Positions 34,769 through 43,645 are shown, numbered from the stretch's first letter. The stretch is DNA of 64,000 bases from Planctomycetota bacterium (GCA_013152475.1 JAADGH010000200.1:29034-93033), one strand, 5' to 3'. The notes: generated from the letters alone by a model not told the origin. Made by a program: numbers and translations.

Positions 34769-36112
34769 TCAAGAAACGAGCGCCGACTCTATGGCCTCTA
34801 TGTTCTGCTTCAGGATCGGGTCCCTCTCAATGAGACCGCCGATCTTTTTCGAGGCGCTCAGGACTGTGGTATGGTTTTTGGCGAAGAAACCGCCGATCTC
34901 CTTCAGGGACAGGCCGGTATGTTTCCGGGCCAGATACATACAGACCTGGCGCGCGAGGGAGATCGAACTTGTTCGCCGCTTGGAGCGCATATCCTGTCGG
35001 GAGACGTGATAGTGGCGGCTCACGATGGCTTCGATCTTCTCGATCGTGATCTCCCGCTTCTCCTGCCGCTTCGCCGCGCTAAGCACCTCCCGGGCCATAT
35101 CCAGCGAGATGCCGGAGGTATGTAGGCTCGCATAGGCCACGAGCGTCGTCAGCGCCCCTTCGAGCTGGCGCACATTCCCCGGGCAGCGCCCGGCGATGTA
35201 TTCCAACACGTCACGGCGGATCCGCTTCCCCAAGCGCGCCGCTTTCACTTTCAATATCCGTATCCGCATCTCCAGTCCCGGGGGTTCCAGCTTCACAACC
35301 AGGCCCGAGACAAACCGGCTTCTCAGTGTTGCTTTGATCTTTTGTATCTCATTGGGATGGGCGTCGCTGGCCATGACCACCTGTTTGTCTGTGGCGTCCA
35401 GGGCGTTGTAGGTGTGGAGGAACTCCTCCTGGAACCCCATCTTGCTCTGGAGGAAGTGGACGTCGTCGATCAGCAGCAGGTCGGCCGTCCGATAGGCGTG
35501 CCGGAAGCCGTCGAGCTGAGAGTGGCGGAGGGCCACGACATACTCGTTCATGAACTTCTCGGCAGAGACATACACCGCCTTGCGGTTCGGCTTGCGCGTC
35601 CGGAACTCATGCCACATGCCCTGCAGGATGTGCGACTTGCCAAGGCCGACCCCCCCATAGAGGAACAGGGGATTAAATAGTGTATGGCCCGCCTCGATCA
35701 CTTTCATCGCGGCGGCGTGGGCGAACTCATTGCACGGCCCCACGACGAAATTCGCCAAGCGAAAGTCAGGGCGAATGCTGGGGGTCCAGTTCGCTTCCGA
35801 CGTTTTGCGCGCCAGGCTGCCCATGTCCTTGCGCTGCTTATCGCGCAACCCGGCGAAAAGGTGGCCCACGACAGGGAACTTGACAGCGGGACTTGTCGAC
35901 ATCAGGCGGGAGATGGCCTCGACGATGGTGGCGGCATAGTGTCGCTCCATCCATTCGGCGATGAAAAGGCTCGGCACGCCCACCTCGACCAGGTCATCGG
36001 ACAGGCTTACCAGCTCGGTGTTTCTGAACCACAGGTGGAATCGCTCCGGGTCGACCTGCTCCTCGATGGCATCAAGAACCTTTGTCCATATCTCGCGCTC
36101 AGTGGTCTTCAC
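34769..36112 (-). CDS. dnaA: chromosomal replication initiator DnaA
   Basis: 447-residue AAA+ initiator that binds DnaA boxes and melts the origin. Domain I 1-~80 (IWTKVLDAIEEQVDPERFHLWF), short domain II to ~110, AAA+ domain with Walker A GGVGLGKSH (153-161) and Walker B LLLIDDVHFL (about 211-220), sensor-2 arginine region CPGNVRQLEGAL, and domain IV ending with the DnaA signature (ARQVCMYLARKHTGLSLKEI, then FFAKNHTTV). GTG start at 36112 with a weak ribosome site. dnaN, recF and gyrB are not neighbours, unlike the classical origin region. Confidence 0.97.
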   Translation of the reverse strand: MKTTEREIWTKVLDAIEEQVDPERFHLWFRNTELVSLSDDLVEVGVPSLFIAEWMERHYAATIVEAISRLMSTSPAVKFPVVGHLFAGLRDKQRKDMGSLARKTSEANWTPSIRPDFRLANFVVGPCNEFAHAAAMKVIEAGHTLFNPLFLYGGVGLGKSHILQGMWHEFRTRKPNRKAVYVSAEKFMNEYVVALRHSQLDGFRHAYRTADLLLIDDVHFLQSKMGFQEEFLHTYNALDATDKQVVMASDAHPNEIQKIKATLRSRFVSGLVVKLEPPGLEMRIRILKVKAARLGKRIRRDVLEYIAGRCPGNVRQLEGALTTLVAYASLHTSGISLDMAREVLSAAKRQEKREITIEKIEAIVSRHYHVSRQDMRSKRRTSSISLARQVCMYLARKHTGLSLKEIGGFFAKNHTTVLSASKKIGGLIERDPILKQNIEAIESALVS

Positions 36113-36227
36113 AATTATTTGTCTCTGCCTCGACGATGTACAGTACGCCCCCCTGGGAGCGGCCGAATCAGCCTGTAGCTGTTGAGTCAGACGAACGGTC
36201 AGGGAAACGAACAGATCAGTGAGGAGG

Positions 36228-36257
36228 ATTGTAGCAGATGATTTTTTGTGCTGTCAA
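36228..36257 (-). promoter_or_regulatory. sigma70-like promoter of dnaA
   Basis: On the minus strand exact TTGACA (36257-36252), 18-bp spacer, TACAAT (36233-36228). Predicted start near 36221, giving a leader of about 109 bases to the GTG at 36112. The -35 box lies in the loop of an AT-rich 9-bp hairpin. Confidence 0.55.
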
Positions 36258-36335
36258 ACACAAAAAATTTTTGGGGGGTAACACCTTGCTTCAGAACAGC
36301 TTGCCGAAGATTCACAATAAGCAATAACACGAAAT

Positions 36336-36384
36336 TATCAAAAAACAAACGGGGTGCTGACCGAAAACCCGTTCAGCACCCCGT
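36336..36384 (-). terminator. Rho-independent terminator of the corrinoid-protein gene
   Basis: Perfect 12-bp stem: 36349-36360 (ACGGGGTGCTGA) pairs with 36373-36384 (TCAGCACCCCGT), 12-base loop. Read on the minus strand it is followed by a T-rich run (GTTTGTTTTTTGATAATTT). It lies about 43 bases after the corrinoid stop, and a smaller GCGGGA/TCCCGC hairpin precedes it. Confidence 0.75.
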
Positions 36385-36426
36385 CAAACCGCATGCATTA
36401 AGGCGGGAATCCCGCGCGATTTATAC

Positions 36427-37053
36427 CTACACAACCAACTCTTTGGCTTTGTCCACGGCGCTCGCGGCGTCCGGCGCATAACCCTGGGCGCTAATCTCAT
36501 CGGCGTACTTTTGCGTGACCGGCGCGCCGCCGATCATTACCCTCGTGTCCTCGCAGCCCGCTTCCTTCAGGGCAGCAATCACCGTCTCCATCTGCGGCAT
36601 GGTCGTCGTCAGCAGGGCCGACAGGCAGACCAGCTTGCAACCGTCCTTGGCCGCCGCGACGAACTTCTCCGGGTCCACATCAATCCCGAGATCGACCACA
36701 TTGAACCCGCCGCCCTTGAGCATCATGGCCACAAGGTTCTTCCCGATGTCATGCAGATCACCCTTCACTGTGCCGATCGCCACCTTGGCGACGGGCTGGA
36801 CGCCCGCGTCCGCGAGCTTCGGCTCCAGGATAGTCATCGCCGCGTTCATCGCCCGGGCGGCAATCAGGACCTCCGGCACGTAGAATTCGTTGTTCTTGAA
36901 TTTCTCACCGACGACCTGCATGCCGGCGATCAGACCGTCGTTCAGAATCTTATCGACGGGTGCCCCACCATCCAGGGCCTCCTGCACGAGCTTCTCCGCA
37001 TCATCTTTCTTGCCTCCGATGATGCTTTCGGACAGCGCCTTTAAGTCTGCCAT
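36427..37053 (-). CDS. cobalamin-binding corrinoid protein (MtbC/MtaC-like)
   Basis: 208-residue two-domain protein. The N-terminal helical cap (residues 1-~85, LVQEALDGGAPVDKILNDGL) precedes the Rossmann-like B12 domain with the lower-ligand motif DLHDIGKNLV (D-x-H-x-x-G), followed by VVDLGIDV and MIGGAPVT. Such proteins carry a methyl group on cobalt between two methyltransferases. It stands alone behind its own promoter and ribosome site AAGGAGG; plausible partners in the window are the UroD-type proteins at 7154 and 9092, but no MtaB-like enzyme is nearby. Followed by a clear terminator. Confidence 0.92.
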   Translation of the reverse strand: MADLKALSESIIGGKKDDAEKLVQEALDGGAPVDKILNDGLIAGMQVVGEKFKNNEFYVPEVLIAARAMNAAMTILEPKLADAGVQPVAKVAIGTVKGDLHDIGKNLVAMMLKGGGFNVVDLGIDVDPEKFVAAAKDGCKLVCLSALLTTTMPQMETVIAALKEAGCEDTRVMIGGAPVTQKYADEISAQGYAPDAASAVDKAKELVV

Positions 37054-37117
37054 GGACCTTTCCTCCTTGCCAAGAAACGTTGCTCTGGTTCAGTTTTATG
37101 GACAAAACACGGGTGGA

Positions 37118-37146
37118 ATTCTATACGGCTCTCTTGCCCCTGTCAA
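37118..37146 (-). promoter_or_regulatory. sigma70-like promoter of the corrinoid gene
   Basis: On the minus strand exact TTGACA (37146-37141), 17-bp spacer, TAGAAT (37123-37118). Predicted start near 37111; leader of about 58 bases. Confidence 0.55.
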
Positions 37147-37171
37147 ACCTTTTTTGAAAAAAGACCGTTCC

Positions 37172-37963
37172 CTATTTCGTCGCCGATTTCTCCTGCACTG
37201 CGGGCTTCTTCGGCCCCTCGTCCGGCTTATCCGGTTCCGTCGATTTCGGCAGCGGCTGCGGGCCCTCCATTCGGGCCAGCTCCTGTTCCGCCTCCACCGC
37301 GGCCTTGGACTCCCCCGCAAGGCTCACCGCTTTTTTGAGGGCCTCTCTCGCACCGGCGGCGTCCCCCCCCCTCCTCAGGCAACGACCTTCGTCCAACTTG
37401 GATTCGGCCGCCATCGTATTGCCGCCCAGCTCCGCCGCGCGGGCAAACTCCTTCGCCGCCTCGTCCCACTGCCCCTTCTCCTCCAGTGCATATCCGAGGG
37501 ACCGCGTGGCAAGTTGTACAAGCAGCGCATCGGATGTCTTTTCTCGTACTGCTTTGAACTGCGCAATCGCGTCCGTGTAATTTCGACACTCAAACAAAAG
37601 ATTCCCCGCCTGTAGCGACGCCAGCACCGCGGCCTTGGTCCCGGAAAAGTCCCGGGCGATCTTGCGGTACTTCTCGATGAGCTCCGCCCGGGCCTCCTTC
37701 AGCATCTTCTTGTCCGGCTTACGGCGGAACATGGACATGCGAAGCATGGACAGGTCCTGGTTGGCCTGGGACAGTCTGAACCAGGCATCGTTGTTCGCGT
37801 TGCGAACCTTCACCACGTACCACCCGACGAACAGCCCCACCACCACGACCAGTGTCACCCCAATCACCACCGGCTTGTGATTCTCCTTCAGCCAGTCCAC
37901 CCCCTGCGTCACGGCAATCGTGAATTCATCTTCCTTGAGTTCGTGTCGTCGTTGGCCCTTCAC
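37172..37963 (-). CDS. single-pass TPR protein (YfgM-like)
   Basis: 263-residue protein. A short basic N-terminus (MKGQRRHELKEDEF) and one TM helix at about 32-52 (VVIGVTLVVVVGLFVGWYVV) place the rest in the periplasm. Three or four TPR-like helical pairs follow (AAVLASLQAGNLLFECRNYT, LATRSLGYALEEKGQWDEAA, SKLDEGRCLRRGGDAAGARE) with a Pro/Lys-rich tail. Layout matches YfgM, an ancillary Sec-translocon and chaperone-linked protein, but no bamB follows; identity is tentative. It starts 21 bases after the upstream lipoprotein gene. Confidence 0.72.
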   Translation of the reverse strand: MKGQRRHELKEDEFTIAVTQGVDWLKENHKPVVIGVTLVVVVGLFVGWYVVKVRNANNDAWFRLSQANQDLSMLRMSMFRRKPDKKMLKEARAELIEKYRKIARDFSGTKAAVLASLQAGNLLFECRNYTDAIAQFKAVREKTSDALLVQLATRSLGYALEEKGQWDEAAKEFARAAELGGNTMAAESKLDEGRCLRRGGDAAGAREALKKAVSLAGESKAAVEAEQELARMEGPQPLPKSTEPDKPDEGPKKPAVQEKSATK

Positions 37964-37984
37964 GTTGGCGTGCTCCTGTTCTCA

Positions 37985-38392
37985 CTATCGGCGCGACCTG
38001 ATCGTCACCCGCATCCGGCCTGCCCTTCCCTCGATTTTCACCGTGCAGCCCTCGGCTTCCTTGACGAAATCAAGGAACAGTGTATCGCCGAACGTGGACT
38101 CGCACGTCTCCATCCACCCCTGCTGTTTCATGTTGTTCTTGTAAAAGTCCCTGACCTTCTGCCTATCCGATTTCCCCACATACGTCAGCAGAAACATCCG
38201 ACTCGGCGGCACGCTGAACGAGTAGGCGTCTTCCAGCTTGAACCCCACCGGCGCCGGCACGTCCACAAACTCCTGCGCCGCCGCCGGAATCAACTCTCCG
38301 TTCGGACCCGCCTCCCGCTCGGTTCCTTCGCACCCCGCAAAGATCAAAACCGCCAGCAGCGCAACAACGATTTTGAATCGGCAGGTTGACAT
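37985..38392 (-). CDS. predicted lipoprotein of unknown function
   Basis: 135-residue protein with signal peptide FKIVVALLAVLIFAGC (Cys about 21) and a mature alpha/beta domain: APVGFKLEDAYSFSVPPSRM, VRDFYKNNMKQQGW, FVKEAEGCTVKIEGR. The 'M-x-x-x-GW' pattern resembles domains that describe small outer-membrane lipoproteins binding hydrophobic ligands, but no family is firmly recognised. ATG at 38392 has GGAGG 6-7 bases upstream; longer in-frame starts would overlap the PHP gene almost entirely. It follows the PHP gene after 11 bases. Confidence 0.75.
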   Translation of the reverse strand: MSTCRFKIVVALLAVLIFAGCEGTEREAGPNGELIPAAAQEFVDVPAPVGFKLEDAYSFSVPPSRMFLLTYVGKSDRQKVRDFYKNNMKQQGWMETCESTFGDTLFLDFVKEAEGCTVKIEGRAGRMRVTIRSRR

Positions 38393-38403
38393 GATCGCCT
38401 CCG

Positions 38404-39096
38404 TCACTCGAAGAATCGCTCGGCCGTAACAAACAGCTTCTTCGTATCCGCAACGCTCAGCCCGGCGCCCCGGGCGATTGTCTCCGCCATCACGCGCGAC
38501 ACCAGGTCGTCCGGCGCGTGGGTGTCGGTCCCGAATACCAGATCCGCTCCCACCTCCAGCGCCAGCTTCACCACATGGCCGTTCGTCAGCGAGTGCCCCC
38601 GCCGACCGGATATCTCCAAGCACACCCCCCGCGCGGCGGCAAGCTCCACATCCTCCCTCGTCATAAGTCCCGGATGCCCCAGGACATCCACACCGGCCTC
38701 GATGGCTGCACGGTTCGTCCCGGCGATGACCGGCTCCACGATCGTCTCGCCGTGGGCCACAACGACCTCCGCACCGAGGTCGCGGACTCGCTTCACCAGA
38801 TCGCCGTAATGCTCCGGCCGCACGTGGGTCAGTTCGACGCCCGGCTTCAGTTTCATTTTTGTGGTCGGGGCAATGTCATTGCAGACCTTCACCAGCACGG
38901 GAATCACCATCTCGGCCGTCCCCGTGTCCACGTGATCGGCCACCACAAGACACCGGTAGCCCCTCGCCTCGCACCGGCGAATCAGCTCGCTGGGCAGAAG
39001 CACGCCGTCCGACAGGACCGTATGTGTATGAAGATCGATCACGGCTGGTCTCGCAATCTTGCCACGGATTCTCCGCGTAGGACATCTGGGGTGCAT
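38404..39096 (-). CDS. PHP-domain phosphatase (histidinol-phosphatase-like)
   Basis: 230-residue PHP-fold protein: DLHTHTVLSDG (metal His pair), VVADHVDTG, GVELTHVRP, VVAHGET, VLGHPGLMTRED and FGTDTHAPDD give the full metal-ligand series in order. Proteins of this size act as histidinol-phosphate phosphatases or uncharacterised phosphoesterases. A GTG at 39042 begins exactly at the first conserved strand and is an alternative start; residues before it (MHPRCPTRRIRGKIARPA) are not conserved. First gene of the series 39096-37172. No his genes adjoin it (hisF is 8 kb away), so the substrate is uncertain. Confidence 0.83.
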   Translation of the reverse strand: MHPRCPTRRIRGKIARPAVIDLHTHTVLSDGVLLPSELIRRCEARGYRCLVVADHVDTGTAEMVIPVLVKVCNDIAPTTKMKLKPGVELTHVRPEHYGDLVKRVRDLGAEVVVAHGETIVEPVIAGTNRAAIEAGVDVLGHPGLMTREDVELAAARGVCLEISGRRGHSLTNGHVVKLALEVGADLVFGTDTHAPDDLVSRVMAETIARGAGLSVADTKKLFVTAERFFE

Positions 39097-39205
39097 ACTC
39101 TATCATCTTTGTCCGAAATTCGCAAGGAAAATCTCACGGGCGGCCGGCATCCATTATCGTGTTCTTGTGCCTGACACAGATACGGTTGGCCGCGTATAGG
39201 CTTGG

Positions 39206-39460
39206 TTGGCTTTACGGTCCGTCTACTGCAAGGCCCAGTTTCTTGCAGCTACCGGTGGTGCAGCCAAAGGTAAAATAAACGAGAGAGCATTTCTTGAGGT
39301 AAAGCCTCCCCTTCCGCCGCTCCCCGTCCAGAAAACCATTGTCGCCCACTGGCGCAAGGCGCAAGAGGCCATTCGGCAGTCTGCGGGAGACGTGGCCATG
39401 GACCGTCATGGAATCGCGGAGACTATGGAAGAGAGGAGGTGTGACACGGGTTGCCTGTAA
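39206..39460 (+). pseudogene. remnant of a type I restriction specificity subunit (HsdS)
   Basis: An 84-codon frame whose middle reads GKINERAFLEVKPPLPPLPV followed by QKTIVAHWRKAQEAI. This matches the end of a target-recognition domain in HsdS proteins, where a '-lPlPPLxxQxxIV' segment leads into the conserved helix. Nothing upstream in this frame supplies the rest of a TRD, and no hsdR or hsdM is nearby, so it is a fragment left after deletion or transfer. No ribosome site of quality. Confidence 0.6.
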
Positions 39461-39498
39461 TCCGTGCGAGGGGCGGCGTCTTGGAAATTAAACGCTGA

Positions 39499-39520
39499 CC
39501 GCCACGGTTGCCCGTGGCGG
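39499..39520. other. perfect 9-bp inverted repeat
   Basis: CCGCCACGG (39499-39507) pairs with CCGTGGCGG (39512-39520), 4-base loop. No T-run follows on either strand, so it is not called a terminator; it may be a leftover of the same lost element as the hsdS fragment. Confidence 0.4.
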
Positions 39521-39860
39521 CCAGTTTGACCCCGCCGGAGGACCCAGGAACGCTTCACCCATAACTAACGTTAACACCGAGCGGGGTTCACCAAATTGTT
39601 CTGCCCTCTGGTATATAGACTCAGCAACCCCCATGCCACGTTTGAACAAAATACGGTTCACATCGTATCCCCTTGCAGAAATTGAGGATATGGACCATTA
39701 AGAATCGCCATCCCTATGCCGGTCCATCTTCCTGTAAAGAACCGTGACGGAGGCGTACTGTATTCCTTACAGTTCCATGTGCGGAAAGGACTTGCGACAC
39801 GATGAAGGAAGCGCTATAAGTGATCTGCTGACGTCTTGGTCTGGGAATCGCCGTGCCAGA

Positions 39861-41048
39861 ATGAAAATCCTCATCCCCACACATTTCCCGCTCGAAGGCT
39901 CCGGCAGCGGCGTCTATGTGGCCAATCTCGCCGAAGAGCTCCTGGGCGCCGGACACTTCCCCCATGTCATCGCACCCGACTACGCGACCATCCGCGGGCA
40001 AGGCTTCCCGTGCACGACGATCCTTTGCGCGGGCGGCGATGCGCCCCGCCCCGATCTGCCCTTCAGCTTCCCCTGCTTTACTACGCACCCCCGCAGCGCC
40101 AATACATTTTACGAATTGACCGACCCACAGGTCGAGACGTATGTGCAGGCCCACCGCAATGCGATCAACCGCGCCGTCCGCGAGTCCCAGCCCGATCTCA
40201 TCCACGCGCAACACCTCTGGGTCGCGGCGGCGTGCGCGGCCGAGACCGGTCTGCCCTTCGTCATCACGTCCCATGGAACGGACCTCATCGGCCTCCGCAA
40301 AGATCCGCGATTCCGCCCCATGGTCCAGAAGGCCGTCGGCCAGGCCGCGCGCATCATCGCCGTCTCGTCACAGGTAGCGCGGGATATCAAGACCATGCTC
40401 CCGATCCCCGACCGCAAGATCGTGGTGATCGGCAACGGCTTCGATCCATCGCTCTTCCATCCGGGCGCGCCCGACCGCGAGACGGTCCTCCGGCGCATGG
40501 GCATCGCCGAGCCATGCCGATACGTCGTGACGTTCGTGGGCAAGCTGACGCACTTCAAGGGCGCCGACGTGCTGATCCATGCGGCGGAGGAATACGAGAA
40601 TCGGGCCGATTCGGTCCTGACGTTGATCATCGGAGATGGCGAGCTTCGCGGCGAGTTGGAGAACATGGTTCACCGCCACACGGCCCAGGGGATCCGGTTC
40701 CTGGGTCATCGGCCCCAGGCCGACGTGGCCGAGCTGATGCGCATCGCCGACGTGCATGCCGTGCCGTCGCGGGGAGAGCCCTTCGGAATCGCGGCGCTGG
40801 AGGCGCTGGCGTGCGGCACGCCGGTGGTGGGGACACAGGCCGGGGGCCTGCCCGATTTCATCACGCCGGAGGTCGGGTCGCTGGCGGCGGTGGACAATCC
40901 GATTGCACTGGGCAACCTGATCGTACGAGATCTGAAGAGCGGTAGCAAGCGAACCAAAGGCCCCGTCGCCGCGCGGTATGCCTTGGATGGCTTTACGTGG
41001 GAGAAGCAGGTGGCGAAGATCGTGGCGGTCTACAGGGAGATCACATAG
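39861..41048 (+). CDS. GT4-family glycosyltransferase
   Basis: 395-residue GT-B fold retaining transferase. N-terminal acceptor domain starts MKILIPTHFPLEGSGSGVYV; later SHGTDL, IIAVSSQVARD, the donor-domain turn FVGKLTHFKGADVLI and the catalytic E-x7-E segment GEPFGIAALEALACGTPVVG are all present. It would add a sugar from a nucleotide-sugar donor to an envelope glycan. ATG at 39861 matches where homology begins; an upstream frame from 39744 is not conserved. No other polysaccharide genes adjoin it. Confidence 0.9.
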   Translation: MKILIPTHFPLEGSGSGVYVANLAEELLGAGHFPHVIAPDYATIRGQGFPCTTILCAGGDAPRPDLPFSFPCFTTHPRSANTFYELTDPQVETYVQAHRNAINRAVRESQPDLIHAQHLWVAAACAAETGLPFVITSHGTDLIGLRKDPRFRPMVQKAVGQAARIIAVSSQVARDIKTMLPIPDRKIVVIGNGFDPSLFHPGAPDRETVLRRMGIAEPCRYVVTFVGKLTHFKGADVLIHAAEEYENRADSVLTLIIGDGELRGELENMVHRHTAQGIRFLGHRPQADVAELMRIADVHAVPSRGEPFGIAALEALACGTPVVGTQAGGLPDFITPEVGSLAAVDNPIALGNLIVRDLKSGSKRTKGPVAARYALDGFTWEKQVAKIVAVYREIT

Positions 41049-41177
41049 TCCCCAGAAGGCCCATGTCTTGGGGCATACCTGCTCACCAATACAATATGAT
41101 GTATGGAGTTCGTTCGGTAATTTGTAACCATTTAGCCAAATGTAGCACAAGCGTTCTTGGTTCTAAAGGGGCTCCTT

Positions 41178-41203
41178 GTCATTCCCGCGAAAGCGGGAAT
41201 CCA
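41178..41203. repeat. REP-like palindromic repeat, copy 1
   Basis: GTCATTCCCGCGAAAGCGGG at 41178-41197, continuing AATCCA. The palindrome is ATTCCCGC / GCGGGAAT with a GAAA loop. The same unit occurs at 49189. This is the well-known 'tcattcccgcgaaagcgggaatcca' dispersed repeat of many bacteria. Confidence 0.75.
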
Positions 41204-41347
41204 CGAGCACAAGAAAGAGGGAACCACAAGTAGACGCAGATGGAAACGGCATTGAGGGGGGCCAAGAGTCGAAGAATCGGAAAGGTCCTGCCCTTCACCC
41301 CTTCGACTCTTCGACCCTTCCCCCCTTTTGCGCCTTTGTGTGAGGTC

Positions 41348-42454
41348 CTACAGCTTCAGATCATGGCACTTCATGCGGAAGGTCTCGGCGACGGCTTTAT
41401 AGGTGATGCTGCCGCCGGTGACGTTGACGCCGCGACAGATCGCCGGGTTGTCCTTCGCCGCTTGCCGCCAGCCTTTGTTCGCGATCTGCAGGGCATAGGG
41501 CAGCGTGACGTTCGTCAGGGCGTAGGTGGACGTGCGACCGACTGCGCCGGGCATGTTCGTAACGCAGTAGTGCAGGACCTTGTGGACCTTGTAGGTCGGC
41601 TTCCGGTGCGTCGTGGGCCGGCTGGTCTCGATGCAGCCGCCCTGGTCGATGGCGACATCGACGACCACCGCACCGGGTTTCATGGTCTTGATCATCTCCT
41701 TCGTCACAAGCCGTGGGGCGCGGGCGCCCACGACGAGAACCGCGCCGATGAGAAGGTCCGCCTCGGCCACCTTCGCCCGAAGATTTTCCGCGTTGGACAT
41801 GAGGGTGATAACGTTTTTCGGGAGGATGTCGTCGAGGTAGCGCAGCCGATCCAGGTTGACATCGAGGACGATCACCCGCGCTCCCAGCCCCGCGGCCACC
41901 TTCGCCGCGTTGGTGCCGACAATGCCCCCGCCGATGATGACCACCTCCGCCGGCGCGACACCGGGCACACCGCCAAGCAGGATGCCGCGGCCCTCCATGG
42001 GCCGCTCAAGGTACTTGGCCCCCTCCTGGATGGCCATGCGTCCGGCGACCTCACTCATGGGGGTGAGAAGCGGGTGCGTGCCGTCGTCGAGACTGATGGT
42101 CTCGTAGGCGACAGCGGTGATACCGGATTTCATCACGGCCTTGGTCAGCGAGCACGACGCGGCAAAGTGGAAGTAGGTGAAGACGGTTTGGCCCTTGCGC
42201 AGAAACCTGTATTCGGAAGGGAGGGGCTCCTTGACCTTGACGATCATGTCCGATTTTTTGAAGACCTCTCGGGCCGAGGGGGCAATCTTCGCGCCGGCCT
42301 TTCGGTATTCCGCATCGGCAATGCCGCTTCCCTCGCCGGCCTTGGTTTCGACGAGGACCTTGTGCCCGGCCTCGCGCATCTCCTCGACGCCGACGGGGAT
42401 CATGGCCACACGGTATTCGTCCTGCTTGATCTCTTTCGGCACACCGATGATCAT
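41348..42454 (-). CDS. ald: alanine dehydrogenase
   Basis: 368-residue NAD-dependent enzyme interconverting L-alanine and pyruvate plus ammonia. Opening [19 protein letters not shown] with the conserved K and [24 protein letters not shown], the nucleotide-binding [25 protein letters not shown], and [18 protein letters not shown] are all typical. ATG at 42454 lies 8 bases after GAGGAGG; GTG at 42460 is only 2 bases from it and less likely. Single gene between a REP repeat and a double hairpin. Confidence 0.96.
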   Translation of the reverse strand: MIIGVPKEIKQDEYRVAMIPVGVEEMREAGHKVLVETKAGEGSGIADAEYRKAGAKIAPSAREVFKKSDMIVKVKEPLPSEYRFLRKGQTVFTYFHFAASCSLTKAVMKSGITAVAYETISLDDGTHPLLTPMSEVAGRMAIQEGAKYLERPMEGRGILLGGVPGVAPAEVVIIGGGIVGTNAAKVAAGLGARVIVLDVNLDRLRYLDDILPKNVITLMSNAENLRAKVAEADLLIGAVLVVGARAPRLVTKEMIKTMKPGAVVVDVAIDQGGCIETSRPTTHRKPTYKVHKVLHYCVTNMPGAVGRTSTYALTNVTLPYALQIANKGWRQAAKDNPAICRGVNVTGGSITYKAVAETFRMKCHDLKL

Positions 42455-42490
42455 CCGCACATCCTCCTCACGAGCGTATTTCAGGACCTG

Positions 42491-42541
42491 TAGCCGCAGG
42501 CCTTACGCCTGCGGCAAGACCGCACCCGCAAAGAGTGCGGT
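42491..42541. repeat. tandem perfect hairpins downstream of the radical SAM gene
   Basis: Hairpin 1: GCCGCAGGC (42493-42501) with GCCTGCGGC (42507-42515). Hairpin 2: ACCGCAC (42519-42525) with GTGCGGT (42535-42541). No U-run. This composition ('tgtagccgcaggc..tgcggc') looks like a dispersed palindromic repeat and may also slow transcription from the radical SAM gene. Confidence 0.55.
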
Positions 42542-42568
42542 TACAACTGCCCGGTTTCCGGACAGCCG

Positions 42569-43645
42569 TTACGATTCGTCACGCTTGGGCATTGGAACAT
42601 AAACGCAGCACGGCTCCTCGGCGAGGTAGTTGTCCGTTTTCGCATGCGCCCGCGCGCGGCATCCGCCGCAGACGGCCTTGTATTCGCACATGCCGCACTT
42701 GCCCTCGTAGGCGGACGGGTTGCGAAGGTCGTGGAAGATTTTAGACTTTCGCCAGGCCACACTCAAGCCTTCTTTTCGGACATTTCCGCAGTCCAGCTCC
42801 AGATACCCGCAGGGCTGGATTTGTCCCGAATGCGAAATAAAGCAGAACGCCTTCCCGCCCAGGCATCCGCGCGTGACGGCGTCGAGGCCGTCGGTCTGTC
42901 GGGTGACTGTCCTTCCCTCGGCCTTCGCGCGCTGACGCAGGATGCGGTAGTACTGGGGCGCGCAGGTAACCTTGATCTGGAGGGGGACCTTCTCGCGCTG
43001 GTCGTATATCCAGTTCAGCGTCTCCTCGTACTTGTCCGGCGGTATCTCGACGCCCTTCAGGTTCTCGCCGCGGCCTACCGGGACCAGCATGAAGATGTGA
43101 TGGGCAACGGCCCCCAGATCGACGGCGAGCGGCATCAACCCCGGGAGCTGGTCGAGGTTCTGCATGGTGAGGGAGCTGTTGATCTGGAACTCGAGGCCCA
43201 TTTTTTTCGCGGCCTCGATGCCGCGCATGGAGCCTTCGAAGGCGCCGGGCATCTGCCGGAATTCATCATGGACCTCCGCATCCACACCGTCAAGGCTGAC
43301 GCTGATGCGCTTGATCCCGGCATCAACACATCGTTGGGCCGTCGTTTCATCGAGCAGCGTGCCGTTGGTGGCCATGACCACGCGGAGTCCCTTCCGTGTG
43401 CCGTAGGCGGCGATGTCGAAGACATCGTCCCGGAGGAGCGGCTCGCCGCCAGTGAGGATGACGATCGGCCGGGCGAAGGAGACGATGTCGTCGATGACGG
43501 CATAGCATTCCTCGGTGGTGAGTTCATCCGGCGACGGCATATCGCACGCCGCCGCGCGGCAATGGATGCACCGGAGGTTGCACGCGCAGGTGAGCTCCCA
43601 CGCAACGATGCGAAGTTCGTCCTTTCCCGATTCTCTCTTGTTCAC
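42569..43645 (-). CDS. radical SAM / SPASM protein (AhbC/AhbD/NirJ-like)
   Basis: 358-residue radical SAM enzyme. The cluster motif is CACNLRCIHC near residue 18, followed by ILTGGEPLLRDDVF, MATNGTLL and ISVSLDGVDAEVHDEF. C-terminal cysteines (RGCLGGKAFCFISHSGQIQP then CGY; CGMCEYKAVCGGCRARA) form a SPASM-type auxiliary-cluster domain. The CGGCRARA ending is shared with the AhbC/AhbD/NirJ enzymes of siroheme-derived haem and haem d1 synthesis, which suggests porphyrin or related chemistry, but the assignment is not certain. GTG at 43645 has AAGGAG upstream and overlaps the EamA stop (GTGA). An open frame to 44215 above it is only a shadow. Confidence 0.82.
   Translation of the reverse strand: MNKRESGKDELRIVAWELTCACNLRCIHCRAAACDMPSPDELTTEECYAVIDDIVSFARPIVILTGGEPLLRDDVFDIAAYGTRKGLRVVMATNGTLLDETTAQRCVDAGIKRISVSLDGVDAEVHDEFRQMPGAFEGSMRGIEAAKKMGLEFQINSSLTMQNLDQLPGLMPLAVDLGAVAHHIFMLVPVGRGENLKGVEIPPDKYEETLNWIYDQREKVPLQIKVTCAPQYYRILRQRAKAEGRTVTRQTDGLDAVTRGCLGGKAFCFISHSGQIQPCGYLELDCGNVRKEGLSVAWRKSKIFHDLRNPSAYEGKCGMCEYKAVCGGCRARAHAKTDNYLAEEPCCVYVPMPKRDES

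Larger units (their letters stand above)
36113..36426 (-). other. 314-base region upstream of dnaA
   Basis: Holds the dnaA promoter (36228-36257), an AT-rich segment with a 9-bp hairpin (36242-36250 / 36259-36267) and the terminator of the corrinoid gene. No TTATCCACA-type DnaA boxes were found, so an origin is not called. Confidence 0.6.
39097..39860. other. 764-base region of apparently decayed DNA
   Basis: Contains the hsdS-like remnant (39206-39460) and a perfect hairpin (39499-39520). The rest has several stops in all frames and no promoter of quality; it separates the housekeeping block from the GT4 gene. Confidence 0.55.

Noticed and set aside
36113..36426. Replication origin beside dnaA
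   Set aside because: No consensus DnaA boxes (TTATCCACA or close variants) and no dnaN neighbour; only AT-richness supports it.
42491..42541. Calling the double hairpin a Rho-independent terminator
   Set aside because: No T-run follows on either strand; it looks more like a palindromic repeat.
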